Of a stretch of DNA of 64,000 bases, positions 49,501 through 56,475 are shown one piece after another. Made by a program: the position numbers and the translations under genes. Under the pieces are notes generated by a model. That model was not told where the DNA came from. It searched no databases and saw only the letters and a list, made by a program, of their open reading frames with translations. Every line of letters begins with the position of its first letter. Positions within the stretch are counted from its first letter, which is position 1. Source of the DNA: Neodiprion pinetum (Eukaryota > Arthropoda > Insecta > Hymenoptera > Diprionidae); NCBI RefSeq assembly GCF_021155775.2, contig NC_060233.1:32333077-32397076 (forward strand), read 5' to 3'.

Positions 49501-52403
49501 CCTCCTTTGCTTGGACAGCAAAAAGTTGTACGCGAAATAAAAATAACTCTTGGACATCTTTGGTCCATGAGAAACGAACCGAAATGAAAATCCGTATGAA
49601 ATCATAAAAATTTCCAGAACGTAAAACTGATCGTCGACTACTGCAAATCGGCCGAAATATCCGAAAGGGAAGATGGAACGCCGCCAGAGTTCGATGACTC
49701 GAGCTGCCAGGCGCAGGGAATAGTTCCTCCCTTCAATGAGTACCTGAACGTGAATGCCCCGCTGCAAATTGGCGGGTTATACGTCGAGCAATTCGACCCG
49801 GCCCACTACAAGTGGAAGTATATGCCAGTCGGAAAAGGCTTTGACGGCTGCATCAAGAACCTCTTCCACAATAGCAAGCTCTATGATCTGGCGCATCCTG
49901 GACTCTCTAGAAACAGCGTAGCCGGCTGCCCCCAAACCGACGAAATCTGCAACCACCAGGAGGCCACTTTCAGGTGCTGGGAGCATGGCACCTGCGTCGG
50001 AAGCTTCTCGGAAGCTCGATGCCACTGCAATCCCGGATGGACTGGACCCGGCTGCATGGCACCAACCGTTCCGACTACCTTCAAGCCCCAAAGCTACGTC
50101 AAGTACGCCCTCTCCTTCGAACCAGACAAGTATTCTACCCAAATGCAGCTCAGATTCAGGACCAGAGAAGTTCACGGTGAGCTGTTTAGGGTCAGTGATC
50201 AGCACAACAGGGAATACGGAATCCTTGAGGTGAGTAACGTCTAGAAAAGGAAAGAGCGGCTGGTGCAAAAGTTGGGCCACTTATAGTAGGGGAGGAATTA
50301 GTTTAGATCTACTTCGCCGTTTTAATAAATAGGTCTTTACTGTCCAGTAAATAAGTATTTTCATTCTACTGTGGCTGGTGACGATTTTCCCGAGTTTTAA
50401 CCAATCGCGTCTTTGGTTCCAGGTGAAGGACAGCCGACTGCACTTCAGGTATAACTTGAATAGTCTCAAGACTGAGGAGCGTGACATTTGGCTCACGGCA
50501 ATCGCGGTTGACGATGGCCAGTGGCACACGGTCAGAGTCTCGAGGTACGGATCTGCCGCAACTCTCGAGCTTGATGGCGGCGAAGGTCGTAGGTTCAACG
50601 AGACTTTTTCCTTCGAGGGTCACCAATGGCTCGTTGTCGATAAACAGGAGGGAGTGTATGCCGGTGGTAAGGCTGAGTATACGGGGGTTAGAACCTTCGA
50701 GGTCTACGCCGATTATCAGAAAGGTGAGCCCAAGGGAAGGTAGAAGAATTGGTAAAATACTGATAAAAGGTCGACGAAAGGGCGGAGTCGCTAACCAATA
50801 AATTTACTCATTCTCAGGATGCCTGGACGACATCAGACTGGAAGGAAAGCATCTTCCTCTGCCGCCAGCAATGAACGGAACTCAGTGGGGCCAAGCGACC
50901 ATGGCCAGGAACCTGGAGAAGCATTGCCCGTCGAATAAGCCATGTGCAAACGTGATCTGCCAGGGTCAGTTGGAGTGTGTGGATTTGTGGAACGAATATG
51001 ACTGCGCGTGAGTGTCCAAGCCTTCTTACTCATAGTTCATATCGTCACGAGGAATTAGTTGCTGGGTACTGAAAGGCCGCTTACGCAAATCCAAGAAAAT
51101 ACACACGGTCAAATTTCGAGCCACTTTTAAGTAAGAAAACATTTATTGGAATTGAATTTTATCCCCCTTTGACGACAATTCCAGTTGCGGCGAAGGAAAG
51201 GTGCCGGGCCCGGACAACACGGGCTGTGTAGACAAAAATGAGTGCATTGACGATCCCTGCCTGCACGGGGGGAAGTGCATCAATCAAGATCCTCATTTGA
51301 GGTACAGATGCGTCTGTCCCACTGGTTTCTGGGGTGAAAATTGCGAGCTTGTTCAGGAGGGACAGACCCTTAAACTCAGCATGGGAGCTCTCGCTGCGAT
51401 TCTAGTTTGCCTCCTCATTATTCTCGGTTAGTTTAATCAGTCTGTGCGACGGTCGTTACTGTTTAACTGGAACGTTTATATCCATCGAAATCCTTCTGCT
51501 TTCAGTACTCGTGCTCGTGTTCGTTGTCTACAATCGGAAAAGAGAATCTCACATCAAATATCCCGGGCCTGACGACGACGTACGGGAAAATATAATAAAT
51601 TATGACGACGAGGGCGGCGGAGAAGACGACATGACGGCCTTCGACATCACGCCCCTACAAATACCAATCGGCGGTCCGTTGCCAGAGATGACGGGAAAAT
51701 TGCCAACGTGTAAAATAGCTTGTGAGTCTGGTTTAATGGTCTATATTCACCTCTCTGTAAGTCAGTTCAAGTCCAGAATGTCTACAACTAACAATTTAGG
51801 GGTAGAATTGTTTTCACATCGGTTTTCTGAATAATCTTCATATATTTAATTGAAACATTCAACTTTTACCAGACCCTCTGGGACCAGAGCCAAACGTAGG
51901 GATGTTCATAGAAGATCATAAGAAACGGGCGGACAGTGATCCCAACGCACCGCCCTTCGACGATCTACGAAATTATGCCTACGAAGGTGGCGGAAGTACA
52001 GCGGGCTCCCTCTCGTCTTTGGCGTCCGGTAAGAAATCATTTTATTTTTAGAAACCTTTCATTTGTAAGTACACCGGGTTCTTGACTTCGCACTTGTTAT
52101 CGTTTCTCCGAAGCATTAAATAGCGTTTCGTACGAAATTGCCGCAAAACAAATACGTAGTATCGCAAAGCGTGGATAAATTTAATAAATAGCCTCGGATC
52201 TTCCTGAATCGATCAAGCGAAGATGAAGGATCTCACCTTCAATTAAAAGCACTTTTTTCGTTAATCATATTTCCGACCGACTTTCAGGTACGGATGACGA
52301 GCAGCACGAATACGAGTACTTGGGTGCCTGGGGTCCAAGATTCGATAAATTAGCCGACATGTACGGGCCGGTGGAAGAGAGCGAGGAGGAGGAGGAGAAT
52401 TGA
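14665..52403 (+). CDS. CadN: Neural (N-)cadherin, whole spliced gene
   Basis: A classic-type cadherin that mediates calcium-dependent homophilic adhesion; in insects the orthologue acts in axon guidance and synaptic partner choice. The 35 exon positions join without a phase error into 3,003 codons including the stop, close to the fly protein's length of about 3,100. Order: signal peptide at residues 1-17; a long series of EC repeats with repeated DxNDN calcium motifs to about 2000; a conserved globular segment with EGF and two laminin-G domains (about 2060-2800); a transmembrane helix at about 2825-2849; a p120-binding juxtamembrane part; and a beta-catenin-binding tail ending in an acidic run. 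Exon 9 exists in two exclusive versions. The ATG at 14665 is preceded by an in-frame TAG in the same exon and begins a good signal peptide (MWRVIVSALLLAVPARS). The gene converges on the lectin gene at 58.8-62.0 kb. Confidence 0.96.
15962..17710 (+). other. CadN intron 1
   Basis: Donor GTTAGT, acceptor AATTCCAG. It contains TA/GTATA repeats near 16950-16985 and 17460-17510; no coding content is seen. Confidence 0.85.
17711..17902 (+). CDS. CadN: CadN exon 2
   Basis: Residues about 433-496: the end of one EC repeat with calcium motif DVNDEPP, then the start of the next, including LQARDPDTDHNIHYF. Acceptor ATTCCAG, donor GTAAGC, phase 1 on both sides. Confidence 0.93.
17985..18231 (+). CDS. CadN: CadN exon 3
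   Basis: Residues about 497-578: core of an EC repeat (FEVDERSGVVRT, VKAEDQNG) and the start of the next (PQFYLPSYEAEIPEN). Acceptor TTTCACAG, donor GTGAGC; enters in phase 1 and leaves in phase 2. Confidence 0.93.
18321..18537 (+). CDS. CadN: CadN exon 4
   Basis: Residues about 579-651: interior of an EC repeat (FNIGPTSGIVKLAKELDFED) up to its last strand. Acceptor CGTACAG, donor GTGAGC. Reading on into the intron gives an early stop, which confirms the donor. Confidence 0.93.
18648..18924 (+). CDS. CadN: CadN exon 5
   Basis: Residues about 652-743: DVNDNAPKF linker and most of the next EC repeat (VKAMDSDSGTNAEIEY). Acceptor ATTTCAG, donor GTAAGA, leaving in phase 1. Confidence 0.93.
19280..19875 (+). 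CDS. CadN: CadN exon 6
   Basis: Residues about 744-942: a 596-nt exon with one whole EC repeat and most of the next. Calcium motifs KNDEEPKF and DVNDNKPVF are seen, with ASDKDGD and ATDQDKG. Acceptor GCGCGCAG, donor GTACGT, in phase 0 at the end. Confidence 0.94.
19876..20769 (+). other. CadN intron 6
   Basis: An 894-nt intron from GTACGT to CTCCGAAG. The acceptor has an unusual purine-rich end, but the next exon is certain from protein continuity (STNK followed by VFDREGDDG). No other element seen. Confidence 0.85.
20770..20916 (+). CDS. CadN: CadN exon 7
   Basis: Residues about 943-991: end of an EC repeat with VFDREGDDG, VKATDQGEPS and DVNDNPPLF. Both boundaries are phase 0; donor GTAAAT. 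Confidence 0.93.
21041..21232 (+). CDS. CadN: CadN exon 8
   Basis: Residues about 992-1055: first half of an EC repeat (VSASDEDADNNGAIVY, FEIQPESGWIVLKK). Acceptor ATTCGCAG, donor GTGAGT, phase 0. Its last codons must splice to either 9a or 9b. Confidence 0.93.
21233..25631 (+). other. CadN intron 8, upstream of the exclusive exon pair
   Basis: A 4.4-kb, very AT-rich intron. It holds (TA)n tracts near 21930-22060, 22510-22553, 22660-22697 and 23000-23160, poly-A/poly-T stretches and CT-rich tracts near 22975-23035. No third copy of exon 9 was found. Confidence 0.8.
22515..22553. repeat. (TA)n microsatellite
   Basis: Nearly uninterrupted TA repeat inside CadN intron 8. Confidence 0.9.
25632..25822 (+). 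CDS. CadN: CadN exon 9a, mutually exclusive
   Basis: A 191-nt exon encoding the second half of one EC repeat and the start of the next: RASDRGTPP, VVDRNNKPPVW, YGPIHIKENVTVG. It is colinear and equal in length to exon 9b and corresponds to one of the fly alternative exons 7. Acceptor GCCAATAG after a weak pyrimidine tract; donor GTTTGT is weak. Including both copies, or neither, would break the frame. Confidence 0.94.
25874..25904. repeat. (GAT)n microsatellite
   Basis: About ten GAT units starting 51 nt downstream of exon 9a. Confidence 0.92.
26045..26105. repeat. CTAT-type tetranucleotide repeat
   Basis: Imperfect (CTAT)n with CGAT and CTGT variants, in the 9a-9b intron. Confidence 0.88.
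26645..26835 (+). CDS. CadN: CadN exon 9b, mutually exclusive
   Basis: A 191-nt alternative to exon 9a: MAEDKGYPPLSRTVEVQIDV, VVDRANNPPVW, YGPIYCKENMAVG. It keeps the calcium-motif position and phase of 9a while many residues differ. Acceptor GGGCATAG follows a long T-rich tract, stronger than at 9a; donor GTCTGT is weak. It corresponds to the other fly exon 7 version. Confidence 0.94.
26836..30088 (+). other. CadN intron 9
   Basis: A 3.25-kb AT-rich intron with TA repeats, an AAAT/GAAT repeat near 29047-29100 and T-runs near 29250 and 29932. Acceptor CCGTACAG. No third version of exon 9 recognised. Confidence 0.8.
30089..30278 (+). CDS. CadN: CadN exon 10
   Basis: Residues about 1119-1182: EC repeat interior with GSTAQTNKFNTFYLQQR and VNHPLDYESIKEYNLTIRVE. 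It accepts the 2-nt phase left by either 9a or 9b and ends in phase 0 before GTAAGA. Confidence 0.93.
30366..30548 (+). CDS. CadN: CadN exon 11
   Basis: Residues about 1183-1243: DVNDEIPLF linker and the first strands of the next EC repeat (EGEPIGTKVTQVNAIDKDG). Acceptor TTTTCCAG, donor GTGAGT, phase 0. Confidence 0.93.
30660..30849 (+). CDS. CadN: CadN exon 12
   Basis: Residues about 1244-1306: EC repeat core (FFEINQQSGEVFTKIVFDRE) and its end (VEARDGAPSARPNSNG). Acceptor ATAACGCAG, donor GTGAGT, leaving in phase 1 into the largest intron. Confidence 0.93.
30985..31408. mobile_element. Foldback or MITE-like inverted repeat
   Basis: The outer arms (about 30985-31096 and 31296-31408) are imperfect reverse complements sharing TTTTTATATGGAAAAATGCA, a GCCCCGCC/GGCGGGGA core and a distal TGTATAGAAA match; weaker pairing continues towards the centre near AGATCT at 31190. 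No open frame and no clear target duplication. Confidence 0.7.
36331..37071. repeat. Long imperfect inverted repeat (hairpin) in CadN intron 12
   Basis: The arm at 36331-36663 and the reverse complement of 36716-37071 align over most of their length with substitutions and small indels, around a 52-nt AT-rich loop. Shared blocks include AATTCTCA, GTCTGATCGC, CAGCGTGTG, GAAAAGGGCTAAGCAA, GTCATTCAGACT, TTTTACGATCCCCATTGTGCC and TATCGTGGATGT. The pre-mRNA could fold into a hairpin of over 300 bp. It could be a foldback transposon or an inverted duplication; neither arm shows a recognised gene. Confidence 0.85.
41420..41850. other. CpG-rich block in CadN intron 12
   Basis: A C-run and G-run hairpin (41421-41443) is followed by about 400 bp dense in CpG, unlike the surrounding AT-rich intron. 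It could be an internal promoter or unmethylated island, but I see no TATA, initiator or splice donor that settles this. Confidence 0.4.
44437..44580 (+). CDS. CadN: CadN exon 13
   Basis: Residues about 1307-1354: DKNDNPPYF calcium motif and the next EC repeat's first strands (EAEVDENEDIQHTVLTVTAK). Acceptor GTTTCAG, donor GTAAGT, phase 1 both sides. Confidence 0.93.
44876..44991 (+). CDS. CadN: CadN exon 14
   Basis: Residues about 1355-1393: short exon with RIRYEITSGNIGGAF and VAGALDYETRKR. Acceptor ATCCCCAG, donor GTAAGT; enters in phase 1, ends in phase 0. Confidence 0.92.
45080..45244 (+). CDS. CadN: CadN exon 15
   Basis: Residues about 1394-1448: LRLAASDNLKENYTT, DVNDNPPVF, ITEEDDRNLPKRVLQ. 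Flanking introns are 88 and 67 nt, too short to hold an alternative copy. Phase 0. Confidence 0.93.
45312..45449 (+). CDS. CadN: CadN exon 16
   Basis: Residues about 1449-1494: VTATDGDKDRPQNIVYF and FDINRTTGEIFVLK. Acceptor TGTTCCAG, donor GTGAGT, phase 0. Confidence 0.93.
45533..45719 (+). CDS. CadN: CadN exon 17
   Basis: Residues about 1495-1556: FTVFAQDEGGEG, DINDNAPIF and an N-glycosylation-type NVTENGT segment. Acceptor ATTTGCAG, donor GTGAGT, leaving in phase 1. Confidence 0.93.
45798..46031 (+). CDS. CadN: CadN exon 18
   Basis: Residues about 1557-1634: AVDYDDPSEGTNAKLLYSIE, a CC pair (KTAVCCLDRE) and VVAMDGGGLKG. Acceptor GCACACAG, donor GTATGC, phase 1 both sides. Confidence 0.93.
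46178..46350 (+). CDS. CadN: CadN exon 19
   Basis: Residues about 1635-1692: DINDMPPQF, WFTEVDETDG, VHDEDETNKFQYK. Acceptor TCACCACAG, donor GTAAGT, ending in phase 0. Confidence 0.93.
46579..46728 (+). CDS. CadN: CadN exon 20
   Basis: Residues about 1693-1742: NSGYGADKFTMVRNNDGTG and FRFRIQVNDK. Acceptor TGATGATAG, donor GTGAGC, phase 0. Confidence 0.92.
46820..47125 (+). CDS. CadN: CadN exon 21
   Basis: Residues about 1743-1844: an acidic GEDNDNDK insert, DINDNKPQF, TFKATDPDQGGKSKVYYTID. Acceptor TTTCGTAG, donor GTGAGC, phase 0. Confidence 0.93.
47205..47478 (+). CDS. CadN: CadN exon 22
   Basis: Residues about 1845-1935: VKILAIDDGIPPKTATA, DINDNPPTF, EILATDDDDRSKSNGPPF. Acceptor TAAATAG, donor GTGAGT, leaving in phase 1. 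Confidence 0.93.
47594..47802 (+). CDS. CadN: CadN exon 23
   Basis: Residues about 1936-2005: GANGDGMAVVSSLRSFDRE and the last DVNDN calcium motif (DVNDNKMQPG). Acceptor TTTGCAG, donor GTAAGC, ending in phase 0. Confidence 0.93.
47892..48224 (+). CDS. CadN: CadN exon 24
   Basis: Residues about 2006-2116: the last EC-like repeat (VYDLDDWDLPDKKFYWEG) and the start of the primitive classic cadherin region (SGSVRISGITDEDFIRIWNY). Acceptor ATTCGTAG, donor GTGAGG. Confidence 0.93.
48338..48544 (+). CDS. CadN: CadN exon 25
   Basis: Residues about 2117-2185: membrane-proximal globular domain, with FRDKLADLLNIERENVDVFS and LMHREE. Acceptor ATTCGCAG, donor GTGAGA, phase 0. Confidence 0.93.
48635..48906 (+). 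CDS. CadN: CadN exon 26
   Basis: Residues about 2186-2275: cysteine-rich segment (GIDECFYENQMCEGSC) and the first half of an EGF repeat (CRNSPCYNGGRCVEGRFG). Acceptor CTTTTAG, donor GTAAGT, leaving in phase 2. Confidence 0.93.
48996..49201 (+). CDS. CadN: CadN exon 27
   Basis: Residues about 2276-2344: end of the first EGF repeat (CQCPAGYNGPRC) and the beginning of laminin-G domain 1 (MSFEFITRKSDGLLLYNGP). Acceptor AATGCAG, donor GTTAGT. Confidence 0.93.
49345..49487 (+). CDS. CadN: CadN exon 28
   Basis: Residues about 2345-2392: laminin-G1 core (LERGYPRLLIDFGSGTLEL, DDGEWHRLDVFWD). Acceptor ATTTTAG, donor GTGAAT. Confidence 0.93.
49618..50229 (+). CDS. CadN: CadN exon 29
   Basis: Residues about 2393-2596: end of laminin-G1 (GFDGCIKNLFHNSKLYDL), second EGF repeat (CWEHGTCVGSFSEARCHC, GWTGPGC) and the first part of laminin-G2 (YALSFEPDKYSTQMQLRFRT). 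Acceptor TTTCCAG, donor GTGAGT, 612 nt, phase 0. Confidence 0.94.
50423..50723 (+). CDS. CadN: CadN exon 30
   Basis: Residues about 2597-2696: laminin-G2 body, with DDGQWHTVRVSRYGSAATLE and GGKAEYTGVRTFEVYADYQK. Acceptor GGTTCCAG, donor GTGAGC, leaving in phase 1. Confidence 0.93.
50818..51007 (+). CDS. CadN: CadN exon 31
   Basis: Residues about 2697-2759: close of laminin-G2 (CLDDIRLEGKHLPLPPA) and a cysteine-rich linker (CPSNKPCANVICQG). Acceptor TTCTCAG, donor GTGAGT, leaving in phase 2. Confidence 0.93.
51185..51426 (+). CDS. CadN: CadN exon 32 (EGF repeat and first part of membrane helix)
   Basis: Residues about 2760-2840: a calcium-binding-type EGF repeat (DKNECIDDPCLHGGKCIN, CVCPTGFWGENC), a short stalk and the beginning of the transmembrane helix (LSMGALAAILVCLLIIL). 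It matches the region that flies encode by the 18a/18b pair, but only one copy fits here: the neighbouring introns are 177 and 79 nt. Confidence 0.94.
51506..51721 (+). CDS. CadN: CadN exon 33 (end of membrane helix, juxtamembrane domain)
   Basis: Residues about 2841-2912: end of the helix (LVLVFVVYNRKR), then the conserved p120-catenin-binding segment (DDDVRENIINYDDEGGGEDD). A less conserved linker follows (GGPLPEMTGKLPTCKIA). Acceptor CTTTCAG, donor GTGAGT. Confidence 0.93.
51873..52028 (+). CDS. CadN: CadN exon 34 (beta-catenin-binding tail)
   Basis: Residues about 2913-2964: EPNVGMFIEDHKKRADSD and the serine-rich beta-catenin-binding core (YEGGGSTAGSLSSLASG), typical of classic cadherin tails. 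Acceptor TTACCAG, donor GTAAGA. Confidence 0.93.
52288..52403 (+). CDS. CadN: CadN exon 35 (C terminus and stop)
   Basis: Residues about 2965-3002: LGAWGPRFDKLADMYG, conserved in classic cadherins, then an acidic end (VEESEEEEEN) and TGA at 52401-52403. Acceptor CTTTCAG. Confidence 0.94.
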
Positions 52404-54894
52404 GGGACGTCCCGAAGCCAAGAAACCTCTAAATGAATTTGAACGAGGGGATGCGCGGGCGATATAAAAGGGCATAAACACACCCACTTGTCTGGGTATG
52501 ATGATAAAAATCCAACGATGGGGGGGACGGGGTAAATACCGAGTGAAGCGGAGGGTACGCGGGTAGTCAATGGAACTCTACAAAGACACTATATTACTTA
52601 TTACGATACACGGTTTGTAATATATAATGATACATTACGTAAATTAACTGCAATTACTATACATAATAGCCCATATATTTACCTGTGTGGATGTGAACAC
52701 ACGCGACGCGAATACATACATACACAAATATACATACGTACATACATACATACATACATACGTATACACATGCATAGATAGACACGTACATCCATGCGTA
52801 ATTACACACCTTTAGTGGATACGGTAAATGTTTTGCCTGTGTTTGTATAATATTGACATCGATATTAACGTTATACCTAATTGATAATATGATGATTATG
52901 ACGATGGTGACGATGATCTCGTTCAATTTAAGGTGAAGTAAAAAAATAGAAGAGAGAAAGGAGAAAAGATTAACAGGAAAGGGGAAAAATTATATAAATA
53001 CTATTAGTTTCCAGAAGCGAAACTGAGATTAAAGAAGAAAGCAAAATAACTAATTATTAAAGAAAAAACAATTAAAAACCATACAAGTGTTGTATAAACA
53101 AAGAGTGCAGGGAGCCTACGGCATATATTGTATGTGTTATATGGTGCGTACAATATAATATGTATGTAGAAAAATTTAACCGTCGCGATTAATTAACAGT
53201 TATTATTCTACACATACTTATACAGACATACATACATACATACGTACATTCATACATGCGTACATACATACACTACACACATTTATATTATTCTGAAAAC
53301 AGGAATATATATATAATTATAAATCATCTATATAATTCATCCTCCTCAGCTCCAGCAATCGCGATTTCTACTAATATGATTCATAAGAAATATTATCACG
53401 TTATTTCGAATAAAATCACAGGTTTAATATATAAACGTATATATTACTATTATATACATATACATATATGCATATATATATATGTATATATGTTAATTAC
53501 TATCATCCTTATTAGGACGTTTCTATACAAGGAAAGGCGGGATAAATTTAGATAAGTAGCTAATTGTACCGATACGATTCATGCAATAATTTTAATTCAC
53601 AATATAAAAACAAACAAACAAAAAAAAAGAAACGAAAATCGTATATGATATATGTATATATATAATACATACCTATATATCCGACATACATACGTGACAT
53701 TTTAGTTGTTATTAATTATGAATTGAATATTCATTTTATTTATTTTTCGAGTCTAATTTATACTGATCAACGTATACTCATATAACATATATTAATAACT
53801 AACTGAAATACAGAGAGAAATGTCACGTCATCTGCCTGCGTGTTTTTTCCTCTACTTTTCCTTGGAAACGCTCATATATATTTTATATCTGTTCTTCTAC
53901 GTTTCGAAAGTTTGTATAACCGTCATAATTTTGATCACGCAAAGCTCAAGGAACGCTGGCACGCGTGGCGTATCTCTCCGGTCGTTGCCTATTACCAAAA
54001 TTATAGGCATACGTCTTCGATTTGCCATACTAGATATTACTATATAATAATATACATATATACATATATGAGTATATATATAAATTTATAGAGAAAAGAA
54101 AAAAAAAAAAAAACTTGAACGAAAAAAAAAATAAAAAAAAAATAAGAAAAAGTAAAAGCGCATGAGAGACGGGAGTTCTATATATATATATATACAATAT
54201 ATTATTATGTAAGAAAGTCTGAAAGAGTCGTTAGCAAGTACATGTTTAATTATATAATTAATTTAACACTAAATTCAAACGAGAATGTTGATGACTAAGC
54301 ATATGTTAAACATTATTATTTCGTTAGATATTTATATCGATTATTAATTTATTTCTTTATTTCAGTCCCTTTTTTCTTTTTTTTTTTTTTCTTTTTTTCA
54401 TTCCTTACATTATAGATTTATACAGATACGTATGTGAAGAGAAAGGGTTATTACATGTAATTGTGATTTCTGATTTATTTATCATTCTCACTTTACATGC
54501 GAATAGCTCACCGTATCATTTTTCTAATATTTGTCCATTTCACGTACGAAAACTGACAAAAAAGAAAAAAATTAGAAGGATACCAAAAACCAAACTAATT
54601 TTTCTTACCAACAAAAAAAAATATGTTTCTCTGCGATATGTGTGTGTATTCATTGTAGAATCTTATTTTAGGATGTTTAAACGTGTAAGCTTGTATACAT
54701 TTCCATAACTAAAATTGACTGATTTGTAAATTCTTGACCGAATAATAGTCAATTTAATACTTAGGAATCAGTGACAAGTATCCGTATAAGAATTTAAATG
54801 CACGTACTATTACTTATTATACCTTACATTATATAAACAAGAAGACAAAATACTGAAATTACTATACAATTATCAATTCTTATTGATATTATTG

Positions 54895-54960
<66 letters not shown>
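54895..54960. repeat. (ATT)n microsatellite
   Basis: Uninterrupted ATT/TTA trinucleotide repeat of about 66 bp. Confidence 0.95.
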
Positions 54961-56220
54961 GATGATGATTTGTGATATTAAAATTTTTTCTAATTTCATT
55001 TTTCTCATATTTATGCGATTGTTTCACCTTCGTTTTAAACACCGATGCTTTATTAGAATTTCACTGAAAACTTCTCTTCCAAATTCTTTTAAATCTTATC
55101 TTTGCTTTTTTTTATTGTTTTGTTGCTAATTTTCTCTTATATATTCTCCTTCGTCACTACGTGTATGTATAATTAGGAGTAAACAGTGTGCAGCAGACGC
55201 AGTATTCTAGAGACTGGAAATTAGGAAATGAAGAGTTATTATATGTATGTTAATTAAATTTGATTTAATTATTGCAATAAGTACGTATCTATACATATAA
55301 ATTACATACGTATGTAGCTCGCTCGTTCGCGCGTGCATGTGCAGTGTGTGTGTGTACAGTGGCAATGATCGATAAACCGGAACGTTAATCGTTGTTCAAA
55401 TGTAGATTATAACCAATACCGAATCGTTATAAGTAAACACCTACTCTAATATACACTAATTATCCGCTGATTTTATTTCAGGTCGTCGCTCGGCTCGAAA
55501 GTACATCCTTACGCAGAATATTACGTCCACCTTGTGGAGAAAATTTCATTACATGATATATGTATGAAAAGGTATTAACCTTTTGTCATTCTTTGCATAA
55601 AAATTGCAGAAGATAAACCTCTGTAAATATTTTTATCAATTTGCCGAACGCTTCCAAAGAATTTTACAGACATTTCTCGAGAACTTCTGGAAAGTTTGCA
55701 AGAAAATTTTTTTCACACACTCATGGAATTATTCAATTTTCCAAATTATTTCTCCAGAAATTCCGACGTATGAGTAAAAAAGCAACAAATGAGACGGATT
55801 TTGCATACATTTTTCAAATCGATTCATTCAACAAAATTATAATATTGTATACGTCATTTACACATATATTCGCTGCATTGTAAATTGGCATTGTAAATAT
55901 TATGTATGCGGCTATGCTATAAAACTTTCTTTTTATTTTATACCCGTACACATATACATATACAAGTACTGATACGATTAATAAATTTCACCATTTTTCA
56001 TTGATCGCGCTCCCGCACTTATCCAAATATTGTATACTCCACAATTGCGTTGATTCTTGAAGCCTTTTTCGACTTTTATACCCGCTCCAATAATTAACCT
56101 TTCCTACACCTGCAGCTTCTGAAAAATAAATTTCTAATAATAATATTCGCTCAATGTTGTTATAAATATTATACAATTTATTACACAAGTATTTAAAAAT
56201 ACGTGACGCATATAAAAAAA

Positions 56221-56475
56221 GAGTGGGGGTCGAAACTTGGAAGGGTCAATATTTCGACTGGCCGATATATCGAAATTTCAAACATGCGAAAATAAAATAA
56301 CGAAAAATGAATTGCTCGAAATCTTGATTTCGGAAAATGTCACTGATTACAATGACTACTTTCAAAAATCAAGATTTCGAACAATTTATCTGTCGTTATT
56401 TCATTTTCGCATGTTTTAAATTTCCATATACCGGCCATTCGAAGTACCGACTATTCGAAGTTTTGACGCCCACTC
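56221..56475. mobile_element. Palindromic MITE-like element
   Basis: The 255 bp are almost wholly one imperfect palindrome. The termini GAGTGGGGGTC and GACGCCCACTC are inverted copies with one mismatch; internal blocks such as ACATGCGAAAAT and CGAAATCTTGATTT recur in inverse order; the centre is GTCA...TGAC. A-runs flank both ends, so a target duplication cannot be assigned. No coding capacity. Confidence 0.8.

Noticed and set aside
49777..50280. 167-codon minus-strand frame opposite CadN exon 29
   Set aside because: Antisense shadow of the laminin-G/EGF exon.
52735..53280. CATA/TACA repeats considered as a CRISPR-like array
   Set aside because: Simple tetranucleotide microsatellites in a eukaryotic genome; no repeat-spacer structure.
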